From Gnetum montanum (lineage: Eukaryota > Streptophyta > Gnetopsida > Gnetales > Gnetaceae), in NCBI GenBank assembly GCA_015680685.1, contig MNCI01002923.1, positions 716,872-776,871 of the forward strand: 60,000 nt of DNA. Direction: 5' to 3'. A program made the position numbers and the translations under genes. The notes below the pieces were generated by a model that saw only the letters and a program-made list of their open reading frames with translations, did no database searches and had not been told where the DNA came from. Shown here in pieces: positions 35,398 through 46,933 of the stretch; position 1 is the stretch's first letter, and every line of letters begins with the position of its first letter.

Positions 35398-35933
35398 TCA
35401 TGATTTATGCATAATTTTATTGATGAAATTGAACATTGGCAATATGAGTGTTGAAAAGATTACTCATGAGATTTTGTTTATGGTTTTTTATTTATTTTAT
35501 GTTTAATTTTATGTCTTTATTTATTCAAAGTGTAAACAGAATTGTTAGAGACTTTGGATAGGTTGCATTATTATAGCTATAGAATGGAATTACTAGTTTA
35601 AGGCCATCATAGGCTATCACGTAGTGTTTGCGTAAGATACAAGAGAATTAGCTAGTTTTAGGCCGTTGTGGGCCATCACTAGTTTTAGGCCGTCACAGGC
35701 CATCTGCGTACATCAATGAATGTGATTGATAAAAGTGTGCATGTTTGCGTAATCATACTAACATGACTAATAGAAGTCAAGAAGCATAAACGGTGTAAAA
35801 TGGAAAATGTAAGTAGCGTAATGGATAGAAAGCATAAATATGTATGTATATTAAAGAAAACTGATAATCAAATTTGACAAGCATAAGTGGAAAACTAGTA
35901 AAAGTGTAACGATGCACGTAAATACCACTACGA
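35398..35933. repeat. Spacer with TAGTTTTAGGCCGT repeats between antisense gene and gag-pro
   Basis: Convergent tail region. At 35590-35710 three units of TAGTTTTAGGCCGTTGTGGGCCATC occur, the same family as 4105-4470 in Tat-A at the equivalent place. The rest is AT-rich, with scattered GCGTAA motifs. Confidence 0.65.
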
Positions 35934-37226
35934 TCAATCGCTAGCCCGCAATTGTTTCTTAATGGCTTTTATGTTCAGTGGTGCGTAAGGGTGGGGAGGT
36001 TTATGATCTGACTCTTGAACATCATCTTCTTCTCCCTAAAATGGTAGATTTGCCTAGGCTAGGCTGTCATCATTCATTTTGACTTGTTCGGGGCTTCAAA
36101 CATGAGCTTGATCTTCTGCCATTTCAATCTCCGAACCCCATTCTTCTTCGATGTTGTTCACAGTTCTAGAAATTATTTCGTCACCGTGTATTACCACCTC
36201 TCCCCATGCATAAGGTAGGTGTATCTCTTAATGTATTTGTGATGAAACTACCCTTAGTTGGGCTAGCCATGACCTCCCTAGAATCAGGTTGAAACGGAGC
36301 ATCTCCTCAACAACGATAAATGTGGCATCTGCTAGGAATTGATCCCCTGCCACAAATTCGATATGCACCATCCCCTTGACTTGAACCCGTGCCCCGTTGA
36401 ACAAATTTAGGCATGATGTTATTGTAGGGCTGATCTGGTTGACCAGACCCAACTTATCCACTATAGGATAAGGGATGACATTCGTAGTCACGCCATCGTC
36501 AACGTGCACCCTCTGGATCCGATGTTGACCAACCCAGATGGTGATGAACATGGGTTCTATTGTCACTCAACCTTTCTCGGGGTCATCTTTAATGGATTTA
36601 TTGTGAAAGGTCAAAGGGATTGGTTTAGGTTGCTCAGCAGTGGAGGGAAACATGACTACATGTATCTCTTCCTCCTCCGTTGGTAAGCCTTAATCCACAG
36701 GTATGGATGTCAGCATACGGACCATAGCCTCACAGTGCTTTTGAGATGTCATAAGCAAGTCAAAGAGGCTCAATGTTATGTTCTTCTATTTTAAAGCCTA
36801 CTTGACTTGCGTAAATGCATCGAGGAGGTCCCGTTCTTAGCTGGGTTGCCTATCCCCTCTGTCTTCTTCCATTCACCCTAGGAGACGAATCTCCTACGGC
36901 AAAATAGCATCAGTCAAAGGGTTGTGTTTCTTCCTACCGAGTGGAGGTGGCTATGTTTTTGTACCCTTTTCCTACCCATAAGGTGCAGGTGAAGGGATAG
37001 AGGCCAGGGGCCTGGGCTTAGTGAAGCCTAGCGTAGAGTGGTTTCTGGTGGCATTAATCGACGCATCTCCTTCCCTTTTTTTATTTGGTGGCGACTAATG
37101 ATTTTGGTTAGAAGCTTGCCCCTACGTAAAAGGAGTAGTTAGTGATTTTGGTATCCCCAAGGATAAAAGGCACCTTAGGAGTGGGCGCGGGCGCGGCCGT
37201 AGCTTTATTGTTAACGCGAGACTAAG
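35934..37226 (-). pseudogene. Tat-C aspartic protease (end of gag-pro)
   Basis: The best open part is 36228-36566: HRIQRVHVDDGVTTNVIPY carries the retropepsin active site (Asp-Asp-Gly), and FNLILGRSWLAQLRVVSS is the usual C-terminal motif. Both match Tat-A protease at 4900-5260. Upstream (36570-37220) the linker is broken by stops. The frame can be followed to TGA at 35934-35936. Confidence 0.8.
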
Positions 37227-39761
37227 TTAAAGCTGGAGGGGGTGCTCGAATAACGAAGGGTGGCTTCGAGACGCCGCTAACTGCCAGTGAAGAACTTCCC
37301 CCCTGAGGTGAACTAGTAGGTACAAGAAAAACAAAAGTTTTTTAGGTGGTACCTTCCCTTCACTATCTGTACTTACCATGTTGATTGTGTATGGTGTGTT
37401 ATTTGCATTTAACGGATCCTTATACACATGCAATGCCTGGTTTTCGGGACGCATTGGACTACTGCCGTCTAGTTTCAGAGAACCATCGTCAATCATGCGT
37501 TGAATGTCATCTTTCAACACCCAGCAGTAATCAGTATCATGACCACACATTTGATGGTAGTCACAAAAATGGTCCAGCCTCAAATACCTCGGAACTAATG
37601 GTTCGTTAGGTAGGGCTAAAGAAGGATTCTTCAGCAATTGACAATGACGCCTATGACACTTCAGAGCTTCTTTGGATACTTTTTTATTCTGAATATATCT
37701 CGCCCCTAATAATTATTTCAACATTTCTGAATGTTTTATAGGCAGGGCTGTATATTTTGAGTGATCTTTACGCTCGAAGTTTGGCTTTGGCTGGGGGGCT
37801 TTTCGGGGGCAGGTGTGTCTTGACCAGTGCTGCTTGCACTAGCTGTGGTCTCGGCAGATGTTGTGGGTGCTTTCTTGTTATTCTTGTTTTTAGCACCCTC
37901 AGCCAATGTAGCTACTATTGTTTTTGTTGCTTTACCCTTATCTTTACCCTTATTTCTAGCATTTTTATAGGCCACATACGCTGGGTCTTTGCTAGCCTCA
38001 GTAGCATCTTGGATGCTCTTAGTTTGGGTGAAAGCCTGACTCAAGGAGTGAGGGGCAAGGTAATATAGCTTAGACTTGATGAAGTCGTTAACCACTCCTT
38101 TGAAAATAGCCAACAAAAGGGCTTCCACGATAGGCTCACGGATTTCATTCAAAGTAGCGCTCCATCGCTGTATAAACTTTTGGACTGGCTCAAGCGAGTC
38201 TTGCTTCACTCCCATAAGTTGATCTAGTGTGACTTCTGGCTTTAAACTGTAGTTAGAGTGAGTCATGAATTATGTTAGGAGCTCTTACAAGGTTGAGATG
38301 GAAGAGCGAGGGAGTGCTTGATACTAGTCCAAAGCTTTCCCTACCAGAGACATTGCAAAGACATGGATGATTGTATGGGGCCATTGCTGCAATAACAAGG
38401 ATTCAAACCTGAAGGTAACAAGATGAGCATTAGGATCTCCTTCCCCATTATATTTAGTAAAATGAGGCAACGACATCCCTGGAGGCAACGACAGCATAGG
38501 GACCATTGGGCTGATAGGATCATCCTGGTAGAAATCCATGATTTGTATCGTATCGGAGCCAGCAGCTTTAAGGCGCTTAACTTCCTTAGTGAGAGTCTGA
38601 ATGAGCGAAAAGGCTTGATCTAGGCTTGTTGATGAAGAAGTCTGCATGGGAGGAGTAGGAGGTTGGACTGAGAGAGAGAGGTTCCAGGTAATGGGCATGG
38701 AGCAATGGCTTGGTTGATAGGTGGTGCTACGGGGGCTATCCCCGCAGATGGAGTAGCCTGTGAAAGCCACCATCCACCGGGTTGAGCAGAGAAATTGGCT
38801 GTCACCAGCTGTGTAGGATGGAAATTATAGGGATATTGTGCATTTATTTGCAGGACATGCATGGTGGATGCAGCTAAGGGTTGTACACCGTATAACATAG
38901 ACTGATCGTGTTGTGCAAAAGGATGATCCACTGACCAGCCATGGGTTGTTGAATGGATTGTTGTGATTGAATAGTAGTTGCGATCTATTACCTCGCAAGG
39001 GGCTGTGATGATAAGGTCTACACCGAATTTTGCATTGAGCGGGTTACAGGCATGGTATGAGGTTGCACTTGGGGAATGAAATGGGGTGCGGTGGACGGAG
39101 GTACCACCGATGGAATACTGATCACACGTGGTGAGGAGACTGTCCCCATGTTATTTTGAGATGGTATTTGCACTTGCATGATAGATGATTGCGTAGTAAC
39201 CTGCGGGATGATAGGAATGTGGGTTTGGGTGGTCATGACTGGATTGAGATGGGTGGCTTCTCCGATGAGAGAAAACAGGGGATTTATGTATGTATGGGGG
39301 TTGAGGGTATGGTATGAATCCGCGTGTTCAGACTAGGCTGCGAATTCATCTTCCTCTTCCTCCCCATTTTGAGGTTCTAGAATGGACCTTCTATTCTAAC
39401 TCCTAGCCATAACTAGTTGGGTCAGGAGTTCATGATAATGTTTGGTCAGGGGGATAATGTCGTAAGCAGTAGGGGTAAAATCTTGGCCCCTTCTCTGGAT
39501 CAGCTCATAATTTCACTTTGCCTCAATCTCAGCTCAGCTAAGGGCAAGCTTTGCCTAGATCTTGACACAGATGAAATTATACTCTTCAGGAGTCACTACG
39601 GTAAATACAGGATCCTTGCCCTGTAATCTCAATGAACGGCGCGACGGTCCTTGGGGCCCTATTGCACCTAAAGCTGATCCAGTGGTGGTGATGGGATTTA
39701 CAAATGTGGCACCTGAGTTGATGGTGATCATAGAGGCAGTGGTTGCATATGCAGAATCCAT
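37227..39761 (-). pseudogene. Tat-C gag
   Basis: Start ATG at 39761, supported by the shared motif GPSRRSLRLQG near the N-terminus (Tat-A: GPRRSLRLQG). Capsid domain at 38640-37980: SLPPGMSLPHFTKYNGEGDPNAHLVTF, split here as MSLPHFTKYNGEGDPNAHL and FAMSLVGKALD, then VQKFIQRWSATLNE. A Lys/Ala/Thr-rich linker follows, then the His/Cys motif CDYHQMCGHDTDYC at about 37550-37590 with all four ligands present, unlike Tat-A. Several stops, including one at about 38324. It would form the particle core. Confidence 0.83.
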
Positions 39762-39995
39762 TTCTCAGATCAGTTAATGACAACAAATGACAAGATCTAA
39801 AAAGATGACGGCTAGAGAAGATCACGATTAGGCTTTTTTACCTTGTAGGATTCCAAAGGAATTGTTACTGTGACTAATCTACACCACACAATTTTTCGTA
39901 AACTTCTGTAGAGGTATTACGTTTATGTTTTTTTTATGGACATGGGTATAGATTGCTTATAGGACTACCCATAGAATACGGATTGGATGTTCAAG

Positions 39996-40012
39996 CCCTC
40001 CTTCTAGCGCCA
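39996..40012 (-). other. Primer-binding site of Tat-C
   Basis: The minus strand reads TGGCGCTAGAAGGAGGG, six bases from the 5' LTR edge. It begins with TGG, complementary to a tRNA CCA end. The exact tRNA is not assigned. Confidence 0.7.
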
Positions 40013-40018
40013 GAAAAC

Positions 40019-41558
40019 TGTAACGACAAAAAATGTCGGTAGCTGGAAAATACCAAACAAAAATCCATGTACATAGTCTTAACCACGGATCTGTGCGAGG
40101 GTCGTGCTAGAGAAAACGAATCCGTAGTGCCCTGAACGGTCTTGTCGATCAGACAGGGACTTACTCAATCAGTAAATTGACGAATATTATAGATATTCCA
40201 TGAAACAAATTGATTCGATGGATCGTAAAAGGAGTAGAAAATGATGTAAATAAATTGAAATAACGGCAACATCAACGTGACAAGGAAGATTGGATTTAAG
40301 AAAGATGTGCAATTCCAAGATCTATGTTTTGACCCGAAGACTGAGTATATTGTATACAAAGTTCCAATGACAAACTCCACTTATCTTGTGCGAAGCATAC
40401 ACAAAATAACAAGAAACTGTTCAACAAGGAGTACAAAATGAAGCTTGGTCTACCTCATAAGCCAAAGATGGGATGCAAGGAAGGTCAATCTTGGGTATCT
40501 ATCGATCAACTGTTTCTGATCAATAAATCTTGCCAACTGCACTAGATGATCTCTCGATCTCTTATCTGCTCCCTTTGCCTTTGGTAGTCTCTGCTCAAAA
40601 CTGCCAATGATTGCTAATGGAGAGAACTGTATTTTCGCCAAGGACTTCCAATGCTCAAAAATGTCTTCTGTCTCTACTAAAATGTGATAACTGTGAAAAA
40701 GTCGAAGATGTTGATGCTTCTTTCTTTGCCAACTGGAGTATTTATAAGTTCGGCATCATCTGGAGAAGGCATGGCCCTGATGACATGTGTCTCGAACCTT
40801 AAAAATACCATTGACTTGGCCAACTTTATGTTTAAACTGGTTATGTCATGTCACATTTTTGGGAAAAGGGGCAAAGTACGCTGTCAACCACTTTTGTCGA
40901 AGCCACCTCATGATTACGCACAATACGCTCATCAGCGTATTGTGCGTGTGGATAGCAGGTGCATATCTAGTACTGCTTTGGCTGGCTTTAGGCTGTATTA
41001 CGGTCGTTTACACTACGTAGCATGGCAGAGCGTAATAGATCATGGAAGTAGTTGGTTCAAGCTCTTTTATGCTCATTTATGCCGTGAAGCGTAATAGAGC
41101 ATAAAAATGGTCAACTTTACAATAAATGAAGCTTGTTCACGCTACGTAGCGTAATGAGTGTAAAGTGACCAATCTGCAAAGAAGAAATCAATCTGCTGTG
41201 CTCCCTTGGATTCTGACTTTGACTTCCTTGAAGCCCATTATGCTACTCTGCGTAACAGAGTGTAAACTCAGCCTTAAATAAAAGACTTAATCTTCATCAA
41301 ATTTGCCGAAGTAAGTTACTTTATGATATCGGGCTATGTTAAGCAAAGTTACGCTGAGCGACATTACGCTATGTTGCGTAATGTAGCGTAAGGAGAGAAA
41401 ACAAAGTAAGATTAAAATCTATAAGGAACTTGGAGACTTGATGCTGCGTTCCTCTTTGCCTTGTTTTTCCTTGTTCTGTCTTTTGAATTTTGTCACGAAC
41501 TTTCGCCTGAATCGTGAATCTTCGCCTTAGGCTGATTCACAATTTCCACGATGTTTCA
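40019..41558 (-). mobile_element. 5' LTR of Tat-C
   Basis: 1540 bases from TGTAACGAC (plus strand) to GATGTTTCA. It shares with the left LTR a cluster of TTACGCT/AGCGTAA half-sites (41000-41390), such as GCTACGTAGCGTAATGAG and CATTACGCTATGTTGCG. A 5-bp target duplicate ACGAG follows. Confidence 0.92.
40737..40750 (-). promoter_or_regulatory. Candidate TATA box of the Tat-C 5' LTR
   Basis: The minus strand reads CTTATAAATACTCC, facing the gag side; the same site is conserved at 24704-24715 in the other LTR. The AGCGTAA cluster lies upstream of it in the direction of transcription. Confidence 0.6.
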
Positions 41559-41563
41559 ACGAG

Positions 41564-41972
41564 CATTTAAGTGTGACTACCTGGTAACCTAGTAGTGTAC
41601 CTAGGATCTGCGCTTGGTAATCCCAGTGATAGTCATGCACAAAATCCAAGATGTGTACAGATGATTAAGGAATGAATGCTCATCGCACTTAGGCTAGTTT
41701 AGATTTTCCCTCCCTTTTCCTCTTAGCTTAATTAAAGATATTTTCCATTGCCTCTAGAAGTAGCACTAGGTTAGAAAACACATCATACACCTCACTCTAG
41801 ACTAAACCATACATGACAAAGCTAATACTAGTCTAGGTGGGAAGACAACCAATTGTGACCTATGAGTAAATTTCTAGATACCACAACTAGCCCATCTATG
41901 GAATTTGATTGGATTATGTGTGAAACACTCATATTCGTATGTTTGAGTATAGGGGTACCTCGCCACTCATCA
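41564..41972 (+). mobile_element. 5' LTR of Ath-D, second segment
   Basis: It resumes at CATTTAAGTGTGACTACC, which continues 23971 when Tat-C and one target duplicate are removed, and ends CACTCATCA, as the 3' LTR does at 47808. Confidence 0.88.
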
Positions 41973-41973
41973 T

Positions 41974-41997
41974 TGGCACCATTGCCAGGGACGGTGC
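41974..41997 (+). other. Primer-binding site of Ath-D (tRNA-Asp type)
   Basis: TGGCACCATTGCCAGGGACG begins one base after the LTR. It is close to the TGGCGCCGTTGCCGGGGA-type site, complementary to tRNA-Asp, known from Athila and related plant elements; the differences are mostly C-to-T or G-to-A changes. Confidence 0.7.
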
Positions 41998-42118
41998 TAG
42001 TTATCTAGATTAGTTATATCATACAAGGTCGCTATATAGGAATTAATGATATATCTCTTAGGAAGAAGAAATAATTATAAAAATTCACATATAAATTCAC
42101 ACACATAATTTCACAATC

Positions 42119-44043
42119 ATGCCTCTCCTACAAGACTACGATCATGCCACATCTAGTGAGGCAATTCATTGGAGAACCAACGAATTATCTGACAATGAAG
42201 ATTGGAATAAACATAAACGAAGGCAACATTGTCCCAACACACGAAAGCATAACTTACCTGATGATGATGAATCCCTACTAGCCACTACAAGCCTAACGTA
42301 AATACAAGAGGCTATTCGAGTCTTCCATAGGCATCATAAAGAGAGCCGTCTACCTAGGCTTGATTTAAATAACTTCCCTAATTTCTCAAGAGGCTATGAC
42401 TTAGATCCACATCAACATTTACAAGCCTTCTACGATGCCTACACATGGAACAACATTGATAATGGTTGGTAAAAGCTCAAGCTCTTCCCTATGACACTCG
42501 TTGGCCAAGAAAAAGTATGGTATAGATTGTTAAAACCAAATTCAATAAGATGTTGGCCAACAATGGTATAAGTCTTTAATGAAAGATATCAAACCTAAGC
42601 AAGAGTGTCGGCCTTGAGGAAAAAAATCCAGGAGTGGAAATAAGCATAACATGAACCCTTGGATATGGCTTTATAAAGATATTATGCACTATTAAAGAAC
42701 TGTTTAGGCCATGAGTTCTCCTAAGAAAGGCTAATGTACTATATCATTGATGGGCTTTGTGATGAAATAAGAAAGACCCTAGGGATGTATGCCCAAGGAT
42801 AACTATACGAACTATGAATCCATCAAGTCCAAGAGCTTATTAAGCAGGTAGCAAAAGAAGAAGGAGAAATGGTTAGATGGGAGAGTGTTGAAAAACATCA
42901 ATGGGACCAAAATCTCAACTTAGCAAAGGTCCATAATCACAAAAAGGAGAAATCAACCAATCTCAAGAAGAAAGAACCATATTTTCCAGTACAAAAATCA
43001 TTAGAGGAAGTCAAGGCAAAGATCAATAAGATGTTGAAATGGACGTATAAAAAGTGTGGAGAATATATCAATATCATTGGAGATAGAGTTTTGACAACCC
43101 AAGAAGTAGGACAAAATATCATTAGACATTCAGAAAGAAGGAATGAGGATGATAAGAGCTCAATGGCCAAACATCCATATGAATGCAACATTTGCTTGTA
43201 TGATCACCCCATCGGCCAATGCCCAATATTGTTACATTTATATGAACATTGGGGAAGCACGTTAAACCTAGAGTTCGTATAGAGATACTGTGTTCAATCA
43301 TAGTGGCAACAATCCTAGCCGTGGGGGAAGCCACCCCTAAACTGGAGATACCCTTCACATCATCCGAATCCAAATGCTTATCTAGTCCAATACCCTATTT
43401 CTCCAACTGGGCCAACATACTCTATCTCACTGCATTACCATTCTCCTCAATACTATCAGCCCATGTCCTTAACACAACCACCACCTTGTGTACCACACAC
43501 TTTTCCTAATTTTCAACATTCTCATCCTTTCTCTCCTTCTACATCACCACCAACTGTTCCTAAGGTGCCTACACCATAGCAACGACCTCTGAATGTTACT
43601 TATGATACTATTGCCAACATCAGTAAAAGACCTTAGCAACATCAACGATGTCCCTTCTTTAGAAATGACCTTAGGAAGGAACAACAAAATCCCAAGGCCA
43701 CTACATCCTCCAACTCAGCACAAGTCCAACCCTATGGTGCACCCTTATCTTTGAACCCAACACCTCATGTTACTTCATCAAGGTCACCAATTAACACTCC
43801 AACAACCATACGATCCAATGAACATAGCCATGGAGGGCAACATCCCGATCCTTGCATACCATCTTATGGTCTCAATTATCATAGTGGGTCAACTTGTTAT
43901 CCAGAAACCACATCTCATAAATTGCCCCACTATGCTTATTATAACCAAGTGTGTGAAGCCCAATGGGGTAAGTATGACTGGGTCCCAATAATTCCAACAT
44001 GCAAGGATCCTCATCTTCCATTTATTAATCCTTTCCATCCTTG
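42119..44043 (+). pseudogene. Ath-D gag
   Basis: The first Met at 42119 (MPLLQDYDHATSSEAI) follows the leader. A capsid-like region occurs at 42300-42830 (FSRGYDLDPHQHLQAFYDAY, MTLVGQEKVWYRLL, YYIIDGLCDEIRKTL, GMYAQG), then a Lys-rich stretch and a Cys/His segment CNICLYDHPIGQCPILLH at 43184-43240. The tail to 44043 is rich in Pro, Ser, Tyr and Gln. Several TAG/TAA codons interrupt. 42869-43282 is open for 137 codons. No protease or RT follows, unlike Ath-B. Confidence 0.75.
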
Positions 44044-45965
44044 ACTATTTAGTTATGGGGGATATCCCCCATTCTAGTAACAAGCAGGATTAATAACCAC
44101 TTTTTATTTTCATTAATTTTACAACTTTTTGTTTTCCAGTTTTTCAGTTTTAAATTTCTTGTTTTATCATTTTGTCTTTTTATCTTTTTACACTTTTTTA
44201 AATAATCTCATATACAAATAAAACACTCTTGTGGCTCATTGGTCGAGGTTTGTTCTATGTTATCGAGTCTTGAGTGGTCAATTGTTTGGACAGTGAGCCC
44301 ACTACACCCACTCATCCACTCTACAAATAAGAGGTTCTATTTGAGGGTACAGTGATATTCTTAACATCTCTGAAACTTAAAAACAATTTGGTGTTAATTG
44401 TACCTTGAATGAAGAAGGATGGACTAGGAGGGAATGATTAGGGTGTGACATCAAGGGAACTTGTGGATTCTCTTTGGTGATGTCTATAAGAGTTATTATG
44501 CAATGTGGCTGTACTAAGATCCTTGTAGATCTAATGAAAAATGGGAGTAAGAGTAATCAAAAGGGCACTTAAAAATCCAATGTTGTTCTAGGGTGTCCCA
44601 TTGGAAAGACATGCACCCATTCTTAAAGGTTGGTGGCTCCTCTGGATTCAGTAATTGAAAAAAAAGAGAAGAAATAGAAAAGAAACAAAAGAAAAAGAAA
44701 AGTGCCACAAAATAAAAATCACTCCTCCCTTGAAAAAAATGCTAAGTGATCATACACCTTGTTGTTCTAGTACTCTCATAGTTGCTCATCATGGGATGAA
44801 AAAATGTGGTGTCACTGATTAGAGAAATGGACTTGGTCCTGATCTTGGAACGATAGGTTAATGACATGTTAATCATGCTTTACATGTAGGATTCATTGTG
44901 CCTTGGGTCAGTTACCTCATGTCCCAATCTCTACAATCCCTTCTATACCCCATCTCATCTCATTGTCCATGTAATCGTAGCTCATGTCTTGTATAGCATA
45001 GAATTCTTATCTCATCCTGGTGATATTTACATGTGTGTGTTTTGTGGAACCAGTGCGGATTACATTTAACCCTTCGAGTACCCACAAACACTTTTAAGTG
45101 TGGTTACGCAAGGGCATTATAAGTTGGAACTTGCTTTGGGGAGGACCCACTTGCATAATTTTTGTAATTTGCACTCATGACCCATCTTCTGCAAATCATC
45201 TATTACCCTCAAAGTATTGTCAACAATATTCTTTCCCTTATTACTATCCCTCTGATTCAAATGTTCCTATGAACCATTACATAGCCTTTTTCTTCCCTTT
45301 ACCATCTGAGAAATTTATTGATAAATTCCACACCATCATAATTTTCATGCCTTTAGAACTAGTTAAATTACCCTAGAACCCTTTAATAATAGTCCAGATG
45401 TCCTTAGTTTACATCGTTTAATTTCAAAAAAAATATATTAAAAATTTGGTACATTCTCTAAGTGCCTTAACTTCAATGAAAATATATATACGTGACCCCC
45501 CTATGCTAATCAACATCAATTGCAATTGTTCACGCATGGGAAGTTTTTTAAATTCCTCTCTACAACTCGCAATTGTACGTCCCTTGCTTTCACATCCATA
45601 ACTCGTTTGCTAGTACTCCGATTTTCATTTCGTTTGAACCTACTTGAACCCAAAGTGTTTAGCTTAGTTGTGGGGAAGGGGCACATGCCGAATAGCAGAT
45701 AAATTTTTTAAAATTCATCATCACACAAAGGACATCTTTAAGCATAATTAGTTGTAAAATTAAGAATAAAATGTGTCAAAAACAATTTCATCCCCTTAGC
45801 TACACCAGAAAATTAAATTTGGAAACCACCTAGGCAAAGAGGACTCAACATTATAATCTTTTAGGGACATGTTCTTCCAATAATTAACATCACATGAAAA
45901 TAAAGTAAATCTATTAAGGAAAGCAGTAAGGTATAACCTAACTTTGGTAACAACCTTACTAACAA
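44044..45965 (+). other. Ath-D spacer in place of pol; no gene
   Basis: Where Ath-B has about 3.4 kb of protease-RT-RNase H-integrase there is none here. The interval starts with an 18-base perfect palindrome (44055-44072) and is otherwise AT-rich. GGGGAGGACCCACTTGCAT at 45136-45154 matches the Ath-B spacer at about 16611. ORFs of 60-97 codons show no recognisable domains. Confidence 0.6.
44055..44072. repeat. 18-base perfect palindrome ATGGGGGATATCCCCCAT
   Basis: Perfect dyad directly after the gag tail. The left half resembles a polypurine tract (TTATGGGGGATA), comparable to GTGGGGGAGATGG after Ath-B integrase at about 15390. Confidence 0.8.
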
Positions 45966-46744
45966 TTGGCCCCGTGTGATTGCAAATGGCCCCAAAATGC
46001 AAAAAACAAGAAGGTCCTACTCAAGGTACGATCAAAAAACCTAGGAGAGGTGAAGGACAAGTTCTTGCTGAACAACATGCAGAGCAAGGAGAATAATCAT
46101 TTAGTATCCACCAAGAAGACCCTACTGCTGTACAATCAAGGCAGGTTGAAGGAGGAGCTGCAGCAGCATCTAAATAGGGACAATATCTCATGTTGCCCCA
46201 GGATTGTGTTAAGACCATCCATGAAAGGTCCATATTCACTGTAGTGATGATGGAATTAAACTTTGGACCTTTCACAAAATTTTCTCTAGAGGCCATTATG
46301 GATCACCTCAAAGGGTCCCCATTATGGCCTACCCTCTTTGAAAGTGGTGCCTGCTACTTAGGGGAAATGTACCAATTTTGGCATAATAAAGAAGAAGGCA
46401 CCACAGTTAACAATTGTGGTGTGACTATTGATTTCTCTGTTCAATCCATTTTGGAAGTATTAAACCTTTAGAATAAGGTTGCTCAAAACCAACTAGACAC
46501 TTTCACAACCGAGAAACTTAATAAAATGTTGACAAAGAATAAACGGGTGGTGGAAGAAAAAGTGAAGGCTGACTGGGATGCCTTTATGGCACAAACACAA
46601 ACTTACACACATGAAAAGGCACTCAAGGCCTTACAAGAGGAGAAACTCCAGGCCATACTTCAACACCATCAAATCCCAAGACCTAGAGCACAAGGAAAGG
46701 GAAAGACACCCATGGAGGAGCCATCGCCACCAGGAACTACATGA
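45966..46744 (+). pseudogene. Ath-D 3' ORF (env position)
   Basis: Two frames carry it: 45966-46244 (basic N-terminus) and 46190-46471 plus 46526-46744 (one frame, single stop between). The conserved block MELNFGPFTKFSLEAI, then YLGEMYQFWHNKEEG, matches Ath-B at 17725-17870. The end is Lys/Glu/Gln-rich, probably helical, finishing GKGKTPMEEPSPPGTT. No membrane segment is seen. It is retained even though pol is gone, which suggests a role for the element, but it is now broken by a frame change and a stop. Confidence 0.6.
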
Positions 46745-46919
46745 GTTCCATCCAATTTTGTAATCATAGGATTTTCTTTTGTGTTGTGTCTTAATTTTTT
46801 TCTGACTCCACACTGCAACATGAATAAATTCCTAGTCAGTCAATAATCCCATACCTATCCACTGTGTAATCAATTGAACTTGTTCCTCACTTTCTTTAAC
46901 TCGAGGACGAGTTGTTATT

Positions 46920-46933
46920 CAGTTGTGGGGGTA
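46920..46933 (+). other. Polypurine tract of Ath-D
   Basis: CAGTTGTGGGGGTA directly before the LTR start TGATGAGTC. Ath-B has CAGTCATGGGAATA at the same place. Confidence 0.65.

Larger units (their letters stand above)
23972..41558 (-). mobile_element. Tat-C: complete Tat/Ogre-type Ty3/gypsy retrotransposon (17.6 kb)
   Basis: Flanked by 5-bp duplications ACAAG (23967-23971) and ACGAG (41559-41563, one mismatch), with TG...CA ends. Removing it rejoins the Ath-D LTR exactly as in the intact copy at 47391 onward. The coding strand is minus: 5' LTR 40019-41558, PBS 39996-40012, gag-pro 39761-35934, opposite-strand gene 31329-35397, pol 30839-27372, tandem array 26735-27355, PPT 25525-25537, 3' LTR 23972-25524. 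Two RNase H domains in pol point to the Tat clade. In the first ~260 bases the two LTRs differ at roughly one base in ten by eye, mainly transitions, so the insertion is old. Confidence 0.92.
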
